Made by a program: the position numbers and the translations under genes. DNA of 43,152 nt from Candidatus Poribacteria bacterium (lineage in GTDB: Bacteria; Poribacteria; WGA-4E; PCPOR2b), in NCBI GenBank assembly GCA_022567695.1, contig JADFGN010000002.1, forward strand, positions 1-43,152. Reading direction: 5' to 3'. Below are positions 1-6,987 of the stretch, piece by piece (position 1 is the first letter of the stretch; each line of letters begins with the position of its first letter). The notes under the pieces were generated by a model. The model did not search any database. It worked only from the letters and a program-made list of their open reading frames with translations, and was not told where the DNA came from.

Positions 1-2
1 TC

Positions 3-173
3 CACGTCAACTTCGGAGCAGAAGGACCGATGCCCGACCATGAGAGACAAACACTGGAATTGGTCGCCAAAGATGGATATGACGGCTTCTGCTCGGTCGA
101 GGTCATCAACCCTCCGGACTCGGAAGCAACGCTCAAGCGACATGCGCAGTTGTATCAAGAACTTGGGGTCTAG
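3..173 (+). CDS. Sugar phosphate isomerase/epimerase-like protein, C-terminal end (partial)
   Basis: An open frame enters from the left edge and ends at TAG 171-173, giving the last 56 residues of a protein. The visible text runs HVNFGAEGPMPD, then a segment with GYDGFCSVEVINPPD, and a helical end LKRHAQLYQELGV. A metal-site-like E in SVEV followed by a C-terminal helix is how xylose-isomerase-like TIM-barrel sugar phosphate isomerases/epimerases commonly end. These are usually cytoplasmic enzymes of about 270-300 residues, so roughly four fifths of the gene lies outside the window. It converges on the phosphodiesterase gene at 395-1813 with about 220 bases between. The family call rests on the short tail only and is moderate; the substrate cannot be told. 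Confidence 0.5.
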   Translation, partial: HVNFGAEGPMPDHERQTLELVAKDGYDGFCSVEVINPPDSEATLKRHAQLYQELGV

Positions 174-366
174 CATTGTCGGAATTCGTTAGCGTGAAGT
201 TCCCCTCCCACCCGAAGGAGCATCTGGAAGCAGGATTGAAGATATGCGATGGGTTCGTCCCACCATCCGCAGGACAGAATTCAGCCAAAACAATACCTTT
301 TCAATTTGAAGTGCGTAACTCCTGTAAATAATAGTTGATGGATGGGGATGGTTCATTTCACGGCTG

Positions 367-396
367 AGTAGGGGCGAGGCATGCCTCGCCCCTACT
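367..396. repeat. Perfect 30-bp palindrome (GGGGCGAGG family)
   Basis: Bases 367-396 form an exact palindrome with 15-base arms around GCATGC; each arm contains TAGGGGCGAGGC. A second, slightly imperfect copy lies at 14314-14338. Both sit at the 3' end of a minus-strand gene, and the TAG stop of that gene lies inside or at the edge of the repeat (395-397 here). It could act as a bidirectional transcription stop or mRNA 3'-end stabiliser, but there is no T tract, so a classical intrinsic terminator is not supported. It looks like a dispersed REP-type element. Confidence 0.85.
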
Positions 397-1813
397 ACCC
401 TTCAATCGATTGACCACGCATATCCGCTGGCACATCGATGCCAAATTCACGCAACACCGTCGGCGCGATGTCAAACAGATGTTTCGCCGCGACCTGTCCT
501 TTGGATTGAATTTGCGGTGATTTGAGGATGAACATCCCCATCTGCGCGTGGTTGCAGTCGTCCGGACCGGTGTCATTTTCGTAGGTATAAATGCTCCCGT
601 GTCCGACGCTACCGACTGAACGCCAGTAGAGGTCTCCAAAGTAAACGATTAGATCTGGAGCCACGTTACGGACGGTTTTGTAAACCTCTTGGGGCTTAAA
701 GACCCGCGTGCCGATATTACGTCCGTCTTCGTCCACTATCGCCTCAAGACGAGTTTTCAGTTCGTCTCGTACCGACTCGTAATCATCCGGTGGAATAATG
801 CCGTTCGGCTCGCGACCTTTGACATTCATAAAGATGCGTGCATAGTATCCCCCTTCTCCCCATACCTGCGTGTTTTCCCAATCTACCATGTCGGTAGAAA
901 AGCGTGTGATTTCTTTTGAAACTGGCTGCTCCTTCAGTTTGAGATAGCCCTGCTGTTGAAGCCATTCGTTAACACAAATACCACCGTCCATCCGTTTTGC
1001 GCCGTGATCGGAGACAACTAGCACTGTCGTGTTATCGTCTACGCATTCTAATATTCGGCCCAGTTCATCATCAAGCAGGCGATAGTAGTTGCGCATCGTC
1101 TGGGAAAACGGCGAGTCGGGTTCATGCTGGCGATGAGTTTTATCCCAAAATCGCCAGAATGCGTGGTGCAAGCGATCTGACCCCATTTCGACCATCATAA
1201 AAAAATCCCAATCACGGCTTTTTATCAGGTGGCGCGCCAGTTGGAAACGCTTCTCGGTCATCTCAAAAATCTCTTGTTCGAGGCGTTCCCGTTCGTCGGT
1301 TCGGAAGTTGGAAACGTCGATCATATAATCATCGACGATTTCTGCAATCTCCCCTTTGAGTTCGGCCGGAAAGGTGTATTGCGACCTAGTGCTCGGCGTC
1401 AGAAAACTGGTGACCATCCAGCCAGAAATCGGCTTTGGCGGATAGGTCAACGGAACGCCTAGAACGATGGACTTTTTGCCGCAACGCCCGAGGATATCCC
1501 ATAGCGTCGATTCTCGAACGTTTCGGGAACTGACAATATATAGGTTGTCATAAGAGTGATCTTTGCGGTTACGAAAACCGTAGATGCCCAGTTCTCCTGG
1601 ATCTTTGCCAGTCATCATGCACATCCACGCTGGCACAGTGATGGGCGGAATGGTACTCTCAAGTTCACCGTAGATTCCCTCTTCCATGAGCCGCCGTGTA
1701 TGCGGCATGTTTTCTTTGAATGCCTCAAAAACCAGTTGAGGGGCAGCACAGTCCCACCCGATAATCAACACACGTTGTTTGGTACGTTTGAATACTCGAT
1801 TCAGGAATTTCAA
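395..1813 (-). CDS. Type I phosphodiesterase / alkaline phosphatase superfamily protein
   Basis: The 472-residue product fits the type I phosphodiesterase/nucleotide pyrophosphatase fold. It opens with a basic stretch and then VLIIGWDCAAP, the first metal-ligand Asp. The nucleophile segment is PPITVPAWMCMMTGKDP, with the Thr or Ser-equivalent before PAW. Later come GSDRLHHAFW (Asp and His ligands), VVSDHGAKRMDGG (Asp-His pair) and a late GSVGHGS His. All expected metal positions appear present, so the enzyme should be active, hydrolysing phosphate mono- or diesters. No signal peptide is obvious, so it is probably cytoplasmic. The start is TTG at 1813 behind AGGAGATG. The stop TAG is part of the 30-bp palindrome. 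Such proteins are often called nucleotide pyrophosphatase or sulfatase-like; the substrate is unknown. Confidence 0.85.
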   Translation of the reverse strand: MKFLNRVFKRTKQRVLIIGWDCAAPQLVFEAFKENMPHTRRLMEEGIYGELESTIPPITVPAWMCMMTGKDPGELGIYGFRNRKDHSYDNLYIVSSRNVRESTLWDILGRCGKKSIVLGVPLTYPPKPISGWMVTSFLTPSTRSQYTFPAELKGEIAEIVDDYMIDVSNFRTDERERLEQEIFEMTEKRFQLARHLIKSRDWDFFMMVEMGSDRLHHAFWRFWDKTHRQHEPDSPFSQTMRNYYRLLDDELGRILECVDDNTTVLVVSDHGAKRMDGGICVNEWLQQQGYLKLKEQPVSKEITRFSTDMVDWENTQVWGEGGYYARIFMNVKGREPNGIIPPDDYESVRDELKTRLEAIVDEDGRNIGTRVFKPQEVYKTVRNVAPDLIVYFGDLYWRSVGSVGHGSIYTYENDTGPDDCNHAQMGMFILKSPQIQSKGQVAAKHLFDIAPTVLREFGIDVPADMRGQSIEG

Positions 1814-1849
1814 AACTGCATCTCCTTCCGATAGTATCGGTATACCTAT

Positions 1850-3517
1850 TCAATCTGCTAGCACCACTCGATTACGCCCTGCACTTTTGGCTTCGTATAA
1901 TGCCTTGTCGGCTTCTTCACTGAGTTGGTTTGCATCTTCATAGGGTGGGAGGCTAGCGACACCACAACTAAAGGTGACATAAAACTCAGCGTCGTCAAAT
2001 TGATGACGAATCTGTGCAAAAGCAGCACGAATTTCATCGATAATTTTTACTGCGGTTGCACCATCGGTGTCCGGGAGGAGAATTGCAAATTCTTCTCCAC
2101 CATAACGCCCGATGGAATCCGTTTTGCGGAGGCGCTGACGTAATAGCCGGGATAGATTTTTCAGAATGCGGTCTCCGATAGAATGACCATAAGTATCATT
2201 TACTGACTTAAAATAATCGATGTCAATCATCGCGTACGACAATGTGCTGTTTTCCCTTTTGGCACGCGAGGCTTCAATATCGAGTTGTTCCTTAATTTTG
2301 GTATGGTTGAGCAACCCGGTCAGGCTGTCGCGATCCATAAATGAACGTAAGATTCGTGCCCGTTCTACCCGATGCTCGATCGACGAAACCAGATGTTCAG
2401 CCTCAATCGGCTTGGCCAGGAAATCGTCCACGCCAAAATGCATCGCTTCTAACTGACTTTCGATACTGGTTTCGTTCGAGAGGAACACAATCGGAATGCT
2501 GACGTAGGCATCCTGCTGGCGGATGGCTTTTGCCAATTCTTTGCCATCATCATAGTTAGGCATGTATATATCCATCAGAATTAAGTCAGGTCTGAAATCA
2601 ACCAATGGCTGCATGACGTGCATGGGATCGGTGATTACCGTTGTGACCATCCCCGCCTGCTGCAAGATCAATCCATAGTGGGTAGCCAGCATTACCTCAT
2701 CTTCGACAATGAGAATGCGATATGGCTCTGAATTTTGACGTGCTGTCAGGATATCAAGCCTGTCGATTAGCCTGCCAATGTCAACGGGTTTGGTGAAATA
2801 GGCTTCTCCACTGGCATGCACCGCTTGCAAGCGGGCAGTTAAATCACCACGAGCCGAAATAAAGATGACAGGTATCGGATTTTCACGACCGTGTTGGATG
2901 TCGGAGATGACATCAGTACCTGCGAGGAAGCCTTCCGGAAACATAATATCCATGATAATTGCCGCCGGCGGAGTTTGATTGACAGATTCCTTGAGTCCAG
3001 TCGTCTGTTGGTAAGTTCTCACTTCGTAACCAAAGTGACCGATTTGTAGAGCGAGATCTTGTGCGAGGTGCGAATCATCTTCGACCAGAAAAACGAGCCT
3101 GCTATCTTTTTCGTGTAGCGGGGAATGTTTGGAAGGGCGATGTTCAGTTCGCGTGACTTTCGGAACACTTTCATCAGGTCTTAAAGAAGCCGGTTTCAGC
3201 GCATCCAGTAACGTGCGAATCTGCTTTCTCTGTTCGGCTGTTGGTGGAACACCATCTTCAATGATAGTGGTCGCAAGTCTTTCCAAAGTACGAGCTGCAT
3301 CACTCAAGGTCGGGAAACCAAAGGAAGCACCTGAACCCGCAAGGCCATGTGTCATCCGGTGCATGATTTCGAAAGCCTCATCATCCCATTCACCTTGAAC
3401 TAATTTATCCCATATTGCTTCGATTTCTCTGATTTTGTCGGGCAGCTGATCGGCATATTCTTTACGTAGCGCAGTCAATTGCTCTTCAAACAGCTCTTGA
3501 TTCAGATTATTTGTCAT
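1850..3517 (-). CDS. Hpt-REC-REC-GGDEF diguanylate cyclase
   Basis: A 555-residue cytoplasmic signalling protein. Domains in order: an Hpt phosphotransfer domain (about 1-110, phospho-His in HGLAGSG at His57); a receiver (about 138-255, acidic pair EDD, phospho-acceptor Asp190 in IIMDIMFPEG, Lys in FTKP); a second receiver (about 266-380, Asp316 in LILMDIYMPN, Lys in LAKP); and a GGDEF domain (about 390-555) with an intact GGEEF active loop at 473-477 and an RxxD inhibitory site (R464-D467) five residues before it. It should make cyclic di-GMP, with product inhibition, under phosphorelay control. No histidine kinase is adjacent; the nearest is at 19.1-22.6 kb. The start at 3517 has no clear ribosome site. 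An Hpt ahead of two receivers is a less common order. Confidence 0.92.
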   Translation of the reverse strand: MTNNLNQELFEEQLTALRKEYADQLPDKIREIEAIWDKLVQGEWDDEAFEIMHRMTHGLAGSGASFGFPTLSDAARTLERLATTIIEDGVPPTAEQRKQIRTLLDALKPASLRPDESVPKVTRTEHRPSKHSPLHEKDSRLVFLVEDDSHLAQDLALQIGHFGYEVRTYQQTTGLKESVNQTPPAAIIMDIMFPEGFLAGTDVISDIQHGRENPIPVIFISARGDLTARLQAVHASGEAYFTKPVDIGRLIDRLDILTARQNSEPYRILIVEDEVMLATHYGLILQQAGMVTTVITDPMHVMQPLVDFRPDLILMDIYMPNYDDGKELAKAIRQQDAYVSIPIVFLSNETSIESQLEAMHFGVDDFLAKPIEAEHLVSSIEHRVERARILRSFMDRDSLTGLLNHTKIKEQLDIEASRAKRENSTLSYAMIDIDYFKSVNDTYGHSIGDRILKNLSRLLRQRLRKTDSIGRYGGEEFAILLPDTDGATAVKIIDEIRAAFAQIRHQFDDAEFYVTFSCGVASLPPYEDANQLSEEADKALYEAKSAGRNRVVLAD

Positions 3518-3674
3518 GATATTGTGTCCATAAAAAGTTAACAGTTTGGGAAAGGGTCATTGGATTAAATGGTTTGGAGATAACATCCAGAGCCCCTGTG
3601 TTTTTATATTGTGCGACCTCATGCGGTTGGACCTTGGCAGTCACACTTCGGATTTGACTAGACGTACCTACTTC

Positions 3675-3701
3675 TTGTCAAACTTTTCTAGCGCGTATAA
3701 T
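3675..3701 (+). promoter_or_regulatory. Possible sigma-70-type promoter
   Basis: TTGTCA at 3675-3680 and a perfect TATAAT at 3696-3701, with only 15 bases between. The -10 is good and the spacing is short. It would read toward the ECF sigma gene. Another -10-like TATACT lies at 3826-3831 without a good -35. Confidence 0.35.
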
Positions 3702-3854
3702 ACGATTTGGTTACAGATTCAATGAATGCTACCATGGACGCGCGAAAAGCCAAAGATTGTTTCCAAGCTGTTTACAATTCTAGAAATTCCTTCATTTTTT
3801 ATGAATTTTTTCGCAACATTTGGGTTATACTTTACTTGTAAGTAATCAAATCCC

Positions 3855-3870
3855 GGAGCAATTATGCTCC
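3855..3870 (+). promoter_or_regulatory. Short leader hairpin, possible attenuator
   Basis: GGAGCA, loop ATTA, TGCTCC is a perfect 6-bp stem followed within a few bases by a T-rich run (TCTTTAGTTTTT). It lies downstream of the possible promoters and upstream of the ribosome site at 3921. It could be a weak terminator or attenuator of the sigma-factor transcript; the stem is short, so this is tentative. Confidence 0.35.
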
Positions 3871-3960
3871 TCTTTAGTTTTTCGGCATCTACTATGTACT
3901 AACTTTAATTTTAAATGAGAAAGGAGACTTATACACAATGAGTCACCGTAGACAACGAAC

Positions 3961-4143
3961 ATGGACGCCAGCGTCGGAGGCACTTGCGGCCGATGCGATT
4001 GTGCCGTCCCGTTACAGAGGGAATTGCTTTGTTCCCCTTCCACCCGTTCAGAGAAATATGCGCTTAAGTTTTGGAAAATCACCAAGGATTTCCCCGTCAA
4101 CGTACGAAACGAGTTTTTGCTTACTGAAGGAGGCTGCAAGTGA
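3961..4143 (+). CDS. Possible 60-residue leader ORF overlapping the ECF sigma start
   Basis: An ATG-started frame of 60 residues whose TGA (4141-4143) overlaps the GTG start of the sigma gene in the sequence GTGA, the arrangement expected for translational coupling. The peptide has a cysteine-rich patch CGRCDC and a tail KFWKITKDFPVNVRNEF. No good ribosome site precedes this ATG. A competing frame begins at ATG 3938 (93 codons, to 4219) behind AAGGAG at 3921-3926, but its sequence looks less protein-like and runs 80 bases into the sigma gene. Only one, or neither, is likely to be real. I do not recognise either product. Confidence 0.3.
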   Translation: MDASVGGTCGRCDCAVPLQRELLCSPSTRSEKYALKFWKITKDFPVNVRNEFLLTEGGCK

Positions 4144-4886
4144 CAGGTATTTCAGAAGTCGAGTTTTGGAAAAAACGCGATTATGGAGAAGAAGCAGATC
4201 AGGAGAAGACCCCGGTTAACTTGAAAAGCAATGGAAAAGGAAGAACTGCACCTTGGATGGGTTACGTTTCAATTGCCGCTACCGAAAGAGGGATGAGCGT
4301 GGGGCGGTCTGACGAAGATTTGATGCTTTCTATTAAAAACGGAGATAGCTTTGCATTTGAGATCTTGACCAAACGCCACTATGCAAATACATTGAATTTC
4401 ATTTACCGCTTTGTAAACAACCAGACACTCGCTGAAGATCTTTGCCAAGAGACATTCCTACGCCTTTGGCGGAGTACAAAGACGTATCAACCGCTCGCCA
4501 AATTGACGACTTTCCTTTATCATATCGCGAAGAATGTATGTTTGAAATATCTCGCGAAAATGGGCCGTCTGCCTTACATTTTATCGTTGGATGAACCTGT
4601 TTATGACGAGCATCAGAGTGAGTATACTCGATCGGAAGAGATCGAAGATAATACATATTTGCCAGAGGAAAAAGTCATTTCCAAGGAAACTGGTGAAGCC
4701 ATTCGATCTGCGATAAATAAACTCTCCGAAGAACATCGGCTCGTCTTTATTTTAACGGAGTTTCAAGGGTTATCTTACCAGGAGGTTGCCGAGATTTCCC
4801 AATGTCCAATTGGCACTGTGGCTTCCCGGAAGAACGCAGCGGTTAGGCATCTTCAGAAAAATTTGGCGCAATACAGCGCATATTAA
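4140..4886 (+). CDS. ECF-type RNA polymerase sigma factor
   Basis: The 248-residue product is a sigma-70 family ECF factor. Region 2 runs from about residue 55 (DEDLMLSIKNGDSFAFEIL) through RFVNNQTLAEDLCQETFLRLWR. After a long acidic linker, region 4 at about 185-245 has INKLSEEHRLVFILTEFQGLSYQEVAEISQCPIGTVASRKNAAVRHL, a helix-turn-helix for -35 recognition. It should direct core polymerase to a dedicated promoter set. I chose GTG 4140 because AAGGAGG lies 7 bases upstream; this gives an unusual 50-residue charged N-terminal extension. An internal ATG at 4293 would give the more standard length. No anti-sigma gene is intact next to it; the following reading frame is broken off. Confidence 0.9.
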   Translation: MTGISEVEFWKKRDYGEEADQEKTPVNLKSNGKGRTAPWMGYVSIAATERGMSVGRSDEDLMLSIKNGDSFAFEILTKRHYANTLNFIYRFVNNQTLAEDLCQETFLRLWRSTKTYQPLAKLTTFLYHIAKNVCLKYLAKMGRLPYILSLDEPVYDEHQSEYTRSEEIEDNTYLPEEKVISKETGEAIRSAINKLSEEHRLVFILTEFQGLSYQEVAEISQCPIGTVASRKNAAVRHLQKNLAQYSAY

Positions 4887-4917
4887 GATGGATGGCTGAT
4901 ACAATGGAGTATTTCAA

Positions 4918-5077
4918 GTGAAAATTGACAGTAGATTCGAGGACATACCGGAAGAGTTGAGAGATGGATGCTTTCGTGGTATAGCTCTCGAAGCACTGAC
5001 ACATTATGGCATTTCCAATCCTCACTTAGTAGACGATTACGAAATAGGGGGTCTCTATTGGCTTCTCGGCGGGATAC
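4918..5077 (+). pseudogene. 5' fragment of an unrecognised gene, truncated
   Basis: A GTG-started frame 31 bases after the sigma gene reads VKIDSRFEDIPEELRDGCF, then LEALTHYGISNPHL and YEIGGLYWLLGG. This looks like genuine protein for about 53 residues. The frame then continues to 5235 only as the antisense of the cytochrome fragment on the other strand, so the original gene seems cut at about 5077. The LEALTHYGI..P pattern faintly recalls the N-terminus of aminoglycoside-phosphotransferase-like kinases, but this is a weak guess. Placement after an ECF factor would also suit a regulator. Confidence 0.35.
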
Positions 5078-5661
5078 TTACCAACGGAACCGAAGTGTCA
5101 TCACAGTTGATGCTGAAACCGGTAACAGTAACTCGGCGGCATCACCCTGTTGGCGAATCAGCGGTTTGGCGGAGTTGGTACTTTCGACGCGCATCTGTAG
5201 CCCATCGAAGCGGTACCAATCGTCATCCACTTTAATTGTCGAGGCGCGAGCGGCACGAAACCACAGGTTTTCGACCGCCGAACCGCTAAACCGTAATTCC
5301 CGAATGAGTTCTTTCTCAGTGTCGGATTCGACCGGATTCGGCGTATCTTGTATAAACAGCCCGCCAAATTCGTATAGGAACGTTGGTCGTTTGTCAGGCG
5401 ATAATCGGTATCCCGTGAAGCGGAAGCCCAAATCTTTTCCCGTTCCTTCCGGCCATGCCTGCGATGGGGACGCCAACTTCGCCAACGGCACGCCAACCTG
5501 GTTCCGGGCATGACACGCGAAACAATTGAACGTCAGCAAGCTGTGAGCAATGACGTCGCCGGGGTGCTTGAGTGTCGCGGACTCTGGATGACTCTTCAAC
5601 GCCGTCAGATGACTGGTAAGCATTTCTTTTTGTTGCGCGTCGAGTGCAGCCAATGGAATGG
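5078..5661 (-). pseudogene. C-terminal fragment of a PVC-type c-type cytochrome protein
   Basis: The minus strand carries about 195 codons with no proper start. Just before a chance TTG the frame already reads RGLSIPLAALDAQQKE, so the left end is a break. A c-type haem motif CFACH sits in LLTFNCFACHARN. Further on come FRFTGYRLSPDKRPTFLYEFG and IQDTPNP, and the frame ends VMTLRFRW. This resembles the C-terminal part of large membrane-anchored or periplasmic cytochrome-containing proteins of planctomycete-like bacteria (haem CxxCH plus a DUF6797-like beta region, from memory). Without the N-terminal domains and export signal it is very probably non-functional. At about 5661 it abuts a transposase-like fragment in a different frame. 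Confidence 0.6.
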
Positions 5662-5775
5662 AAAGGCCACGACAAAGTCGATGAAGGCAGGACCATTAAC
5701 GCATAACTGGTGATATGTGGCTTCGTCGTTGAAGTTTACAGTGAGAGTTCGATTCTCACGGGAGCGTTTTCCCAT
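5662..5775 (-). pseudogene. Transposase-like 5' fragment
   Basis: Reading from ATG 5775 on the minus strand gives MGKRSRENRTLTVNFND, then EATYHQLCVNGPAFIDFVVAF, 38 residues. After that the frame changes into the cytochrome fragment. The pattern of a basic start, RTLTVNF, a one-helix segment and AFI.FV.AF matches, from memory, the N-terminus of a transposase family seen in many copies in Poribacteria, Chloroflexi and cyanobacteria, in which a zinc-binding region follows. The family call is by recollection only. No inverted repeats or complete transposase remain, so it is a remnant. Confidence 0.45.
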
Positions 5776-5841
5776 CGATTCCTCCGAAAGGTGTTTTCCA
5801 TTGGATAACATCTGCTTTCGGAAGAAATCAAGAACAAATAC

Positions 5842-6513
5842 TCAACGGTCCGGAAGGTTAGCACTTAATTCGATGGAATGTGGAATTTCTGTTAATCCCC
5901 GGAGATTTTCAACCAAGCTCGCTACTGGAAGCCCAACCACATTGAAGTAGCAACCTTCGATTCTCGTGACGAAGGCCGCTGCCCGCCCTTGAATCCCGTA
6001 AGCACCTGCCTTATCCGATGCCTCACCACTACGGACATATTCGATGATTTCGGAGTAGCGCAGCTTCCGGAAGTAGACAGTTGTTCTTTCTGCCCATGTT
6101 ACCTCTTGAGATTGGGGTTTTCGTTTCGCTTGACTTGCAGAAGTAGAAAGATGAATCAACGCAACCCCCGTGATGACCTCATGGTGGTTGCCACTGAGTC
6201 GCGTCAAAATCTCAATAGCGTGCTGATCGCTATCCGGTTTGCCGATGACTTTTCCATCGATGACAACTACCGTGTCTGCACCGATGACAAGCCCGCTATC
6301 TAAACCCTCAGCAACGGTGCTTGCCTTCATCAAAGCGAGTTCTTGCACCGCTCTTGTGGGAGACTGATGTGTGATTTCCGGTTCCGTCACTCTGCTCGGA
6401 CGGATTTGAAATTCAAGTCCAATTTGTCTCAGTAAATCTGCCCGTCTTGGAGAGGCAGAGGCAAGTATGATATTGGAGAAGGGGTTAAATTGTGTTAATT
6501 GAGTTGTTTGCAC
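5842..6513 (-). CDS. maf: Maf family nucleoside triphosphate pyrophosphatase
   Basis: The 223-residue protein has the full Maf pattern: ILASASPRRADLLRQIGL near the start (phosphate-binding SxSPRR), VIGADTVVVIDGKVIGKP (catalytic Asp region), and the C-terminal EYVRSGEASDKAGAYGIQGRAAAFV and GCYFNVVGLPV. Maf proteins hydrolyse non-canonical or excess nucleotides (dTTP/UTP or modified bases) to monophosphates in the cytoplasm as house-cleaning enzymes. The start is GTG at 6513, two bases after the stop of the upstream gene 6516-6932, so the two are probably translated from one message. The insert between residues about 120 and 140 (rich in Ser, Lys, Gln) is longer than usual. Confidence 0.93.
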   Translation of the reverse strand: MQTTQLTQFNPFSNIILASASPRRADLLRQIGLEFQIRPSRVTEPEITHQSPTRAVQELALMKASTVAEGLDSGLVIGADTVVVIDGKVIGKPDSDQHAIEILTRLSGNHHEVITGVALIHLSTSASQAKRKPQSQEVTWAERTTVYFRKLRYSEIIEYVRSGEASDKAGAYGIQGRAAAFVTRIEGCYFNVVGLPVASLVENLRGLTEIPHSIELSANLPDR

Positions 6514-6515
6514 GT

Positions 6516-6932
6516 TTATGTGATATGCTCATTCGATGCCTTTACAAGTTCATCCACCTTTGCGTCTAATCTTTTATGGACAGACTCATAGCTCATGCAC
6601 AGCAAGTACGGACAAGATGATAGCGTTTTTGCCTTTTGCTTTATATACTTTGCTTTTCTACTGGGATAGTGCTCGATTGAGAACTTAATTTGCTCTGCAT
6701 AGGCTTCGATCTCATAATTCAATCTTGCCGACCTCGAAAAGATATACTTCAATTGGAATAGCCAATCCTCTTGATACTGTCGGACATGCACTTTCTCATG
6801 AATAACTAATCCTGTTGTGCGGATAGATGGTGAACCTGAGTAATAATTGTCATAGCGTTTCGGAGTTAGATATATTGTTGAACCCAGCGTCGTTGAAAAT
6901 CGGTTACGTCCTGCCAATGGTAAAAATTCCAT
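6516..6932 (-). CDS. Small HExxH metallopeptidase-like protein
   Basis: A 138-residue protein with HEKVHVRQYQ at about residues 45-54, a zinc-binding HExxH helix, and a downstream acidic YEIEAYAEQ that could provide the third ligand. This resembles DUF-type minimal zincins; the protease role is inferred. The start is uncertain. The strong ribosome site GGAGGAG (6971-6977) leads to ATG at 6967, whose frame (MNEAKIKRK) is offset by one from the main frame. In the main frame the first ATG is 6932, preceded only by the weak AAGAAAG. A -1 slip in the A-rich run would yield a continuous MNEAKIKRKVIAMEF. It sits in one line with Maf (2-base gap). Confidence 0.6.
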   Translation of the reverse strand: MEFLPLAGRNRFSTTLGSTIYLTPKRYDNYYSGSPSIRTTGLVIHEKVHVRQYQEDWLFQLKYIFSRSARLNYEIEAYAEQIKFSIEHYPSRKAKYIKQKAKTLSSCPYLLCMSYESVHKRLDAKVDELVKASNEHIT

Positions 6933-6987
6933 AGCGATGACTTTCTTTTAATTTTGGCCTCATTCATATTCTCCTCCAGATTTCCCA

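Larger units (their letters stand above)
3518..3937. other. Intergenic region between divergent diguanylate cyclase and ECF sigma genes
   Basis: About 420 bases without a convincing protein gene. It holds the upstream region of the minus-strand cyclase, possible plus-strand promoter elements (TATAAT at 3696-3701 and TATACT at 3826-3831), an AT-rich stretch and a short hairpin at 3855-3870. Nothing else is recognised. Confidence 0.6.

Noticed and set aside
3846..4139. 97-codon minus-strand frame opposite the ECF leader
   Set aside because: No ribosome site, no protein-like features; it is opposite the leader of the sigma gene.
5740..5775. A tRNA-like T-arm, GAG AG TTCGATT CTCAC, near 5749
   Set aside because: The stem has a mismatch, no matching acceptor strand or anticodon arm lies upstream, and the bases are coding in the transposase-like fragment.
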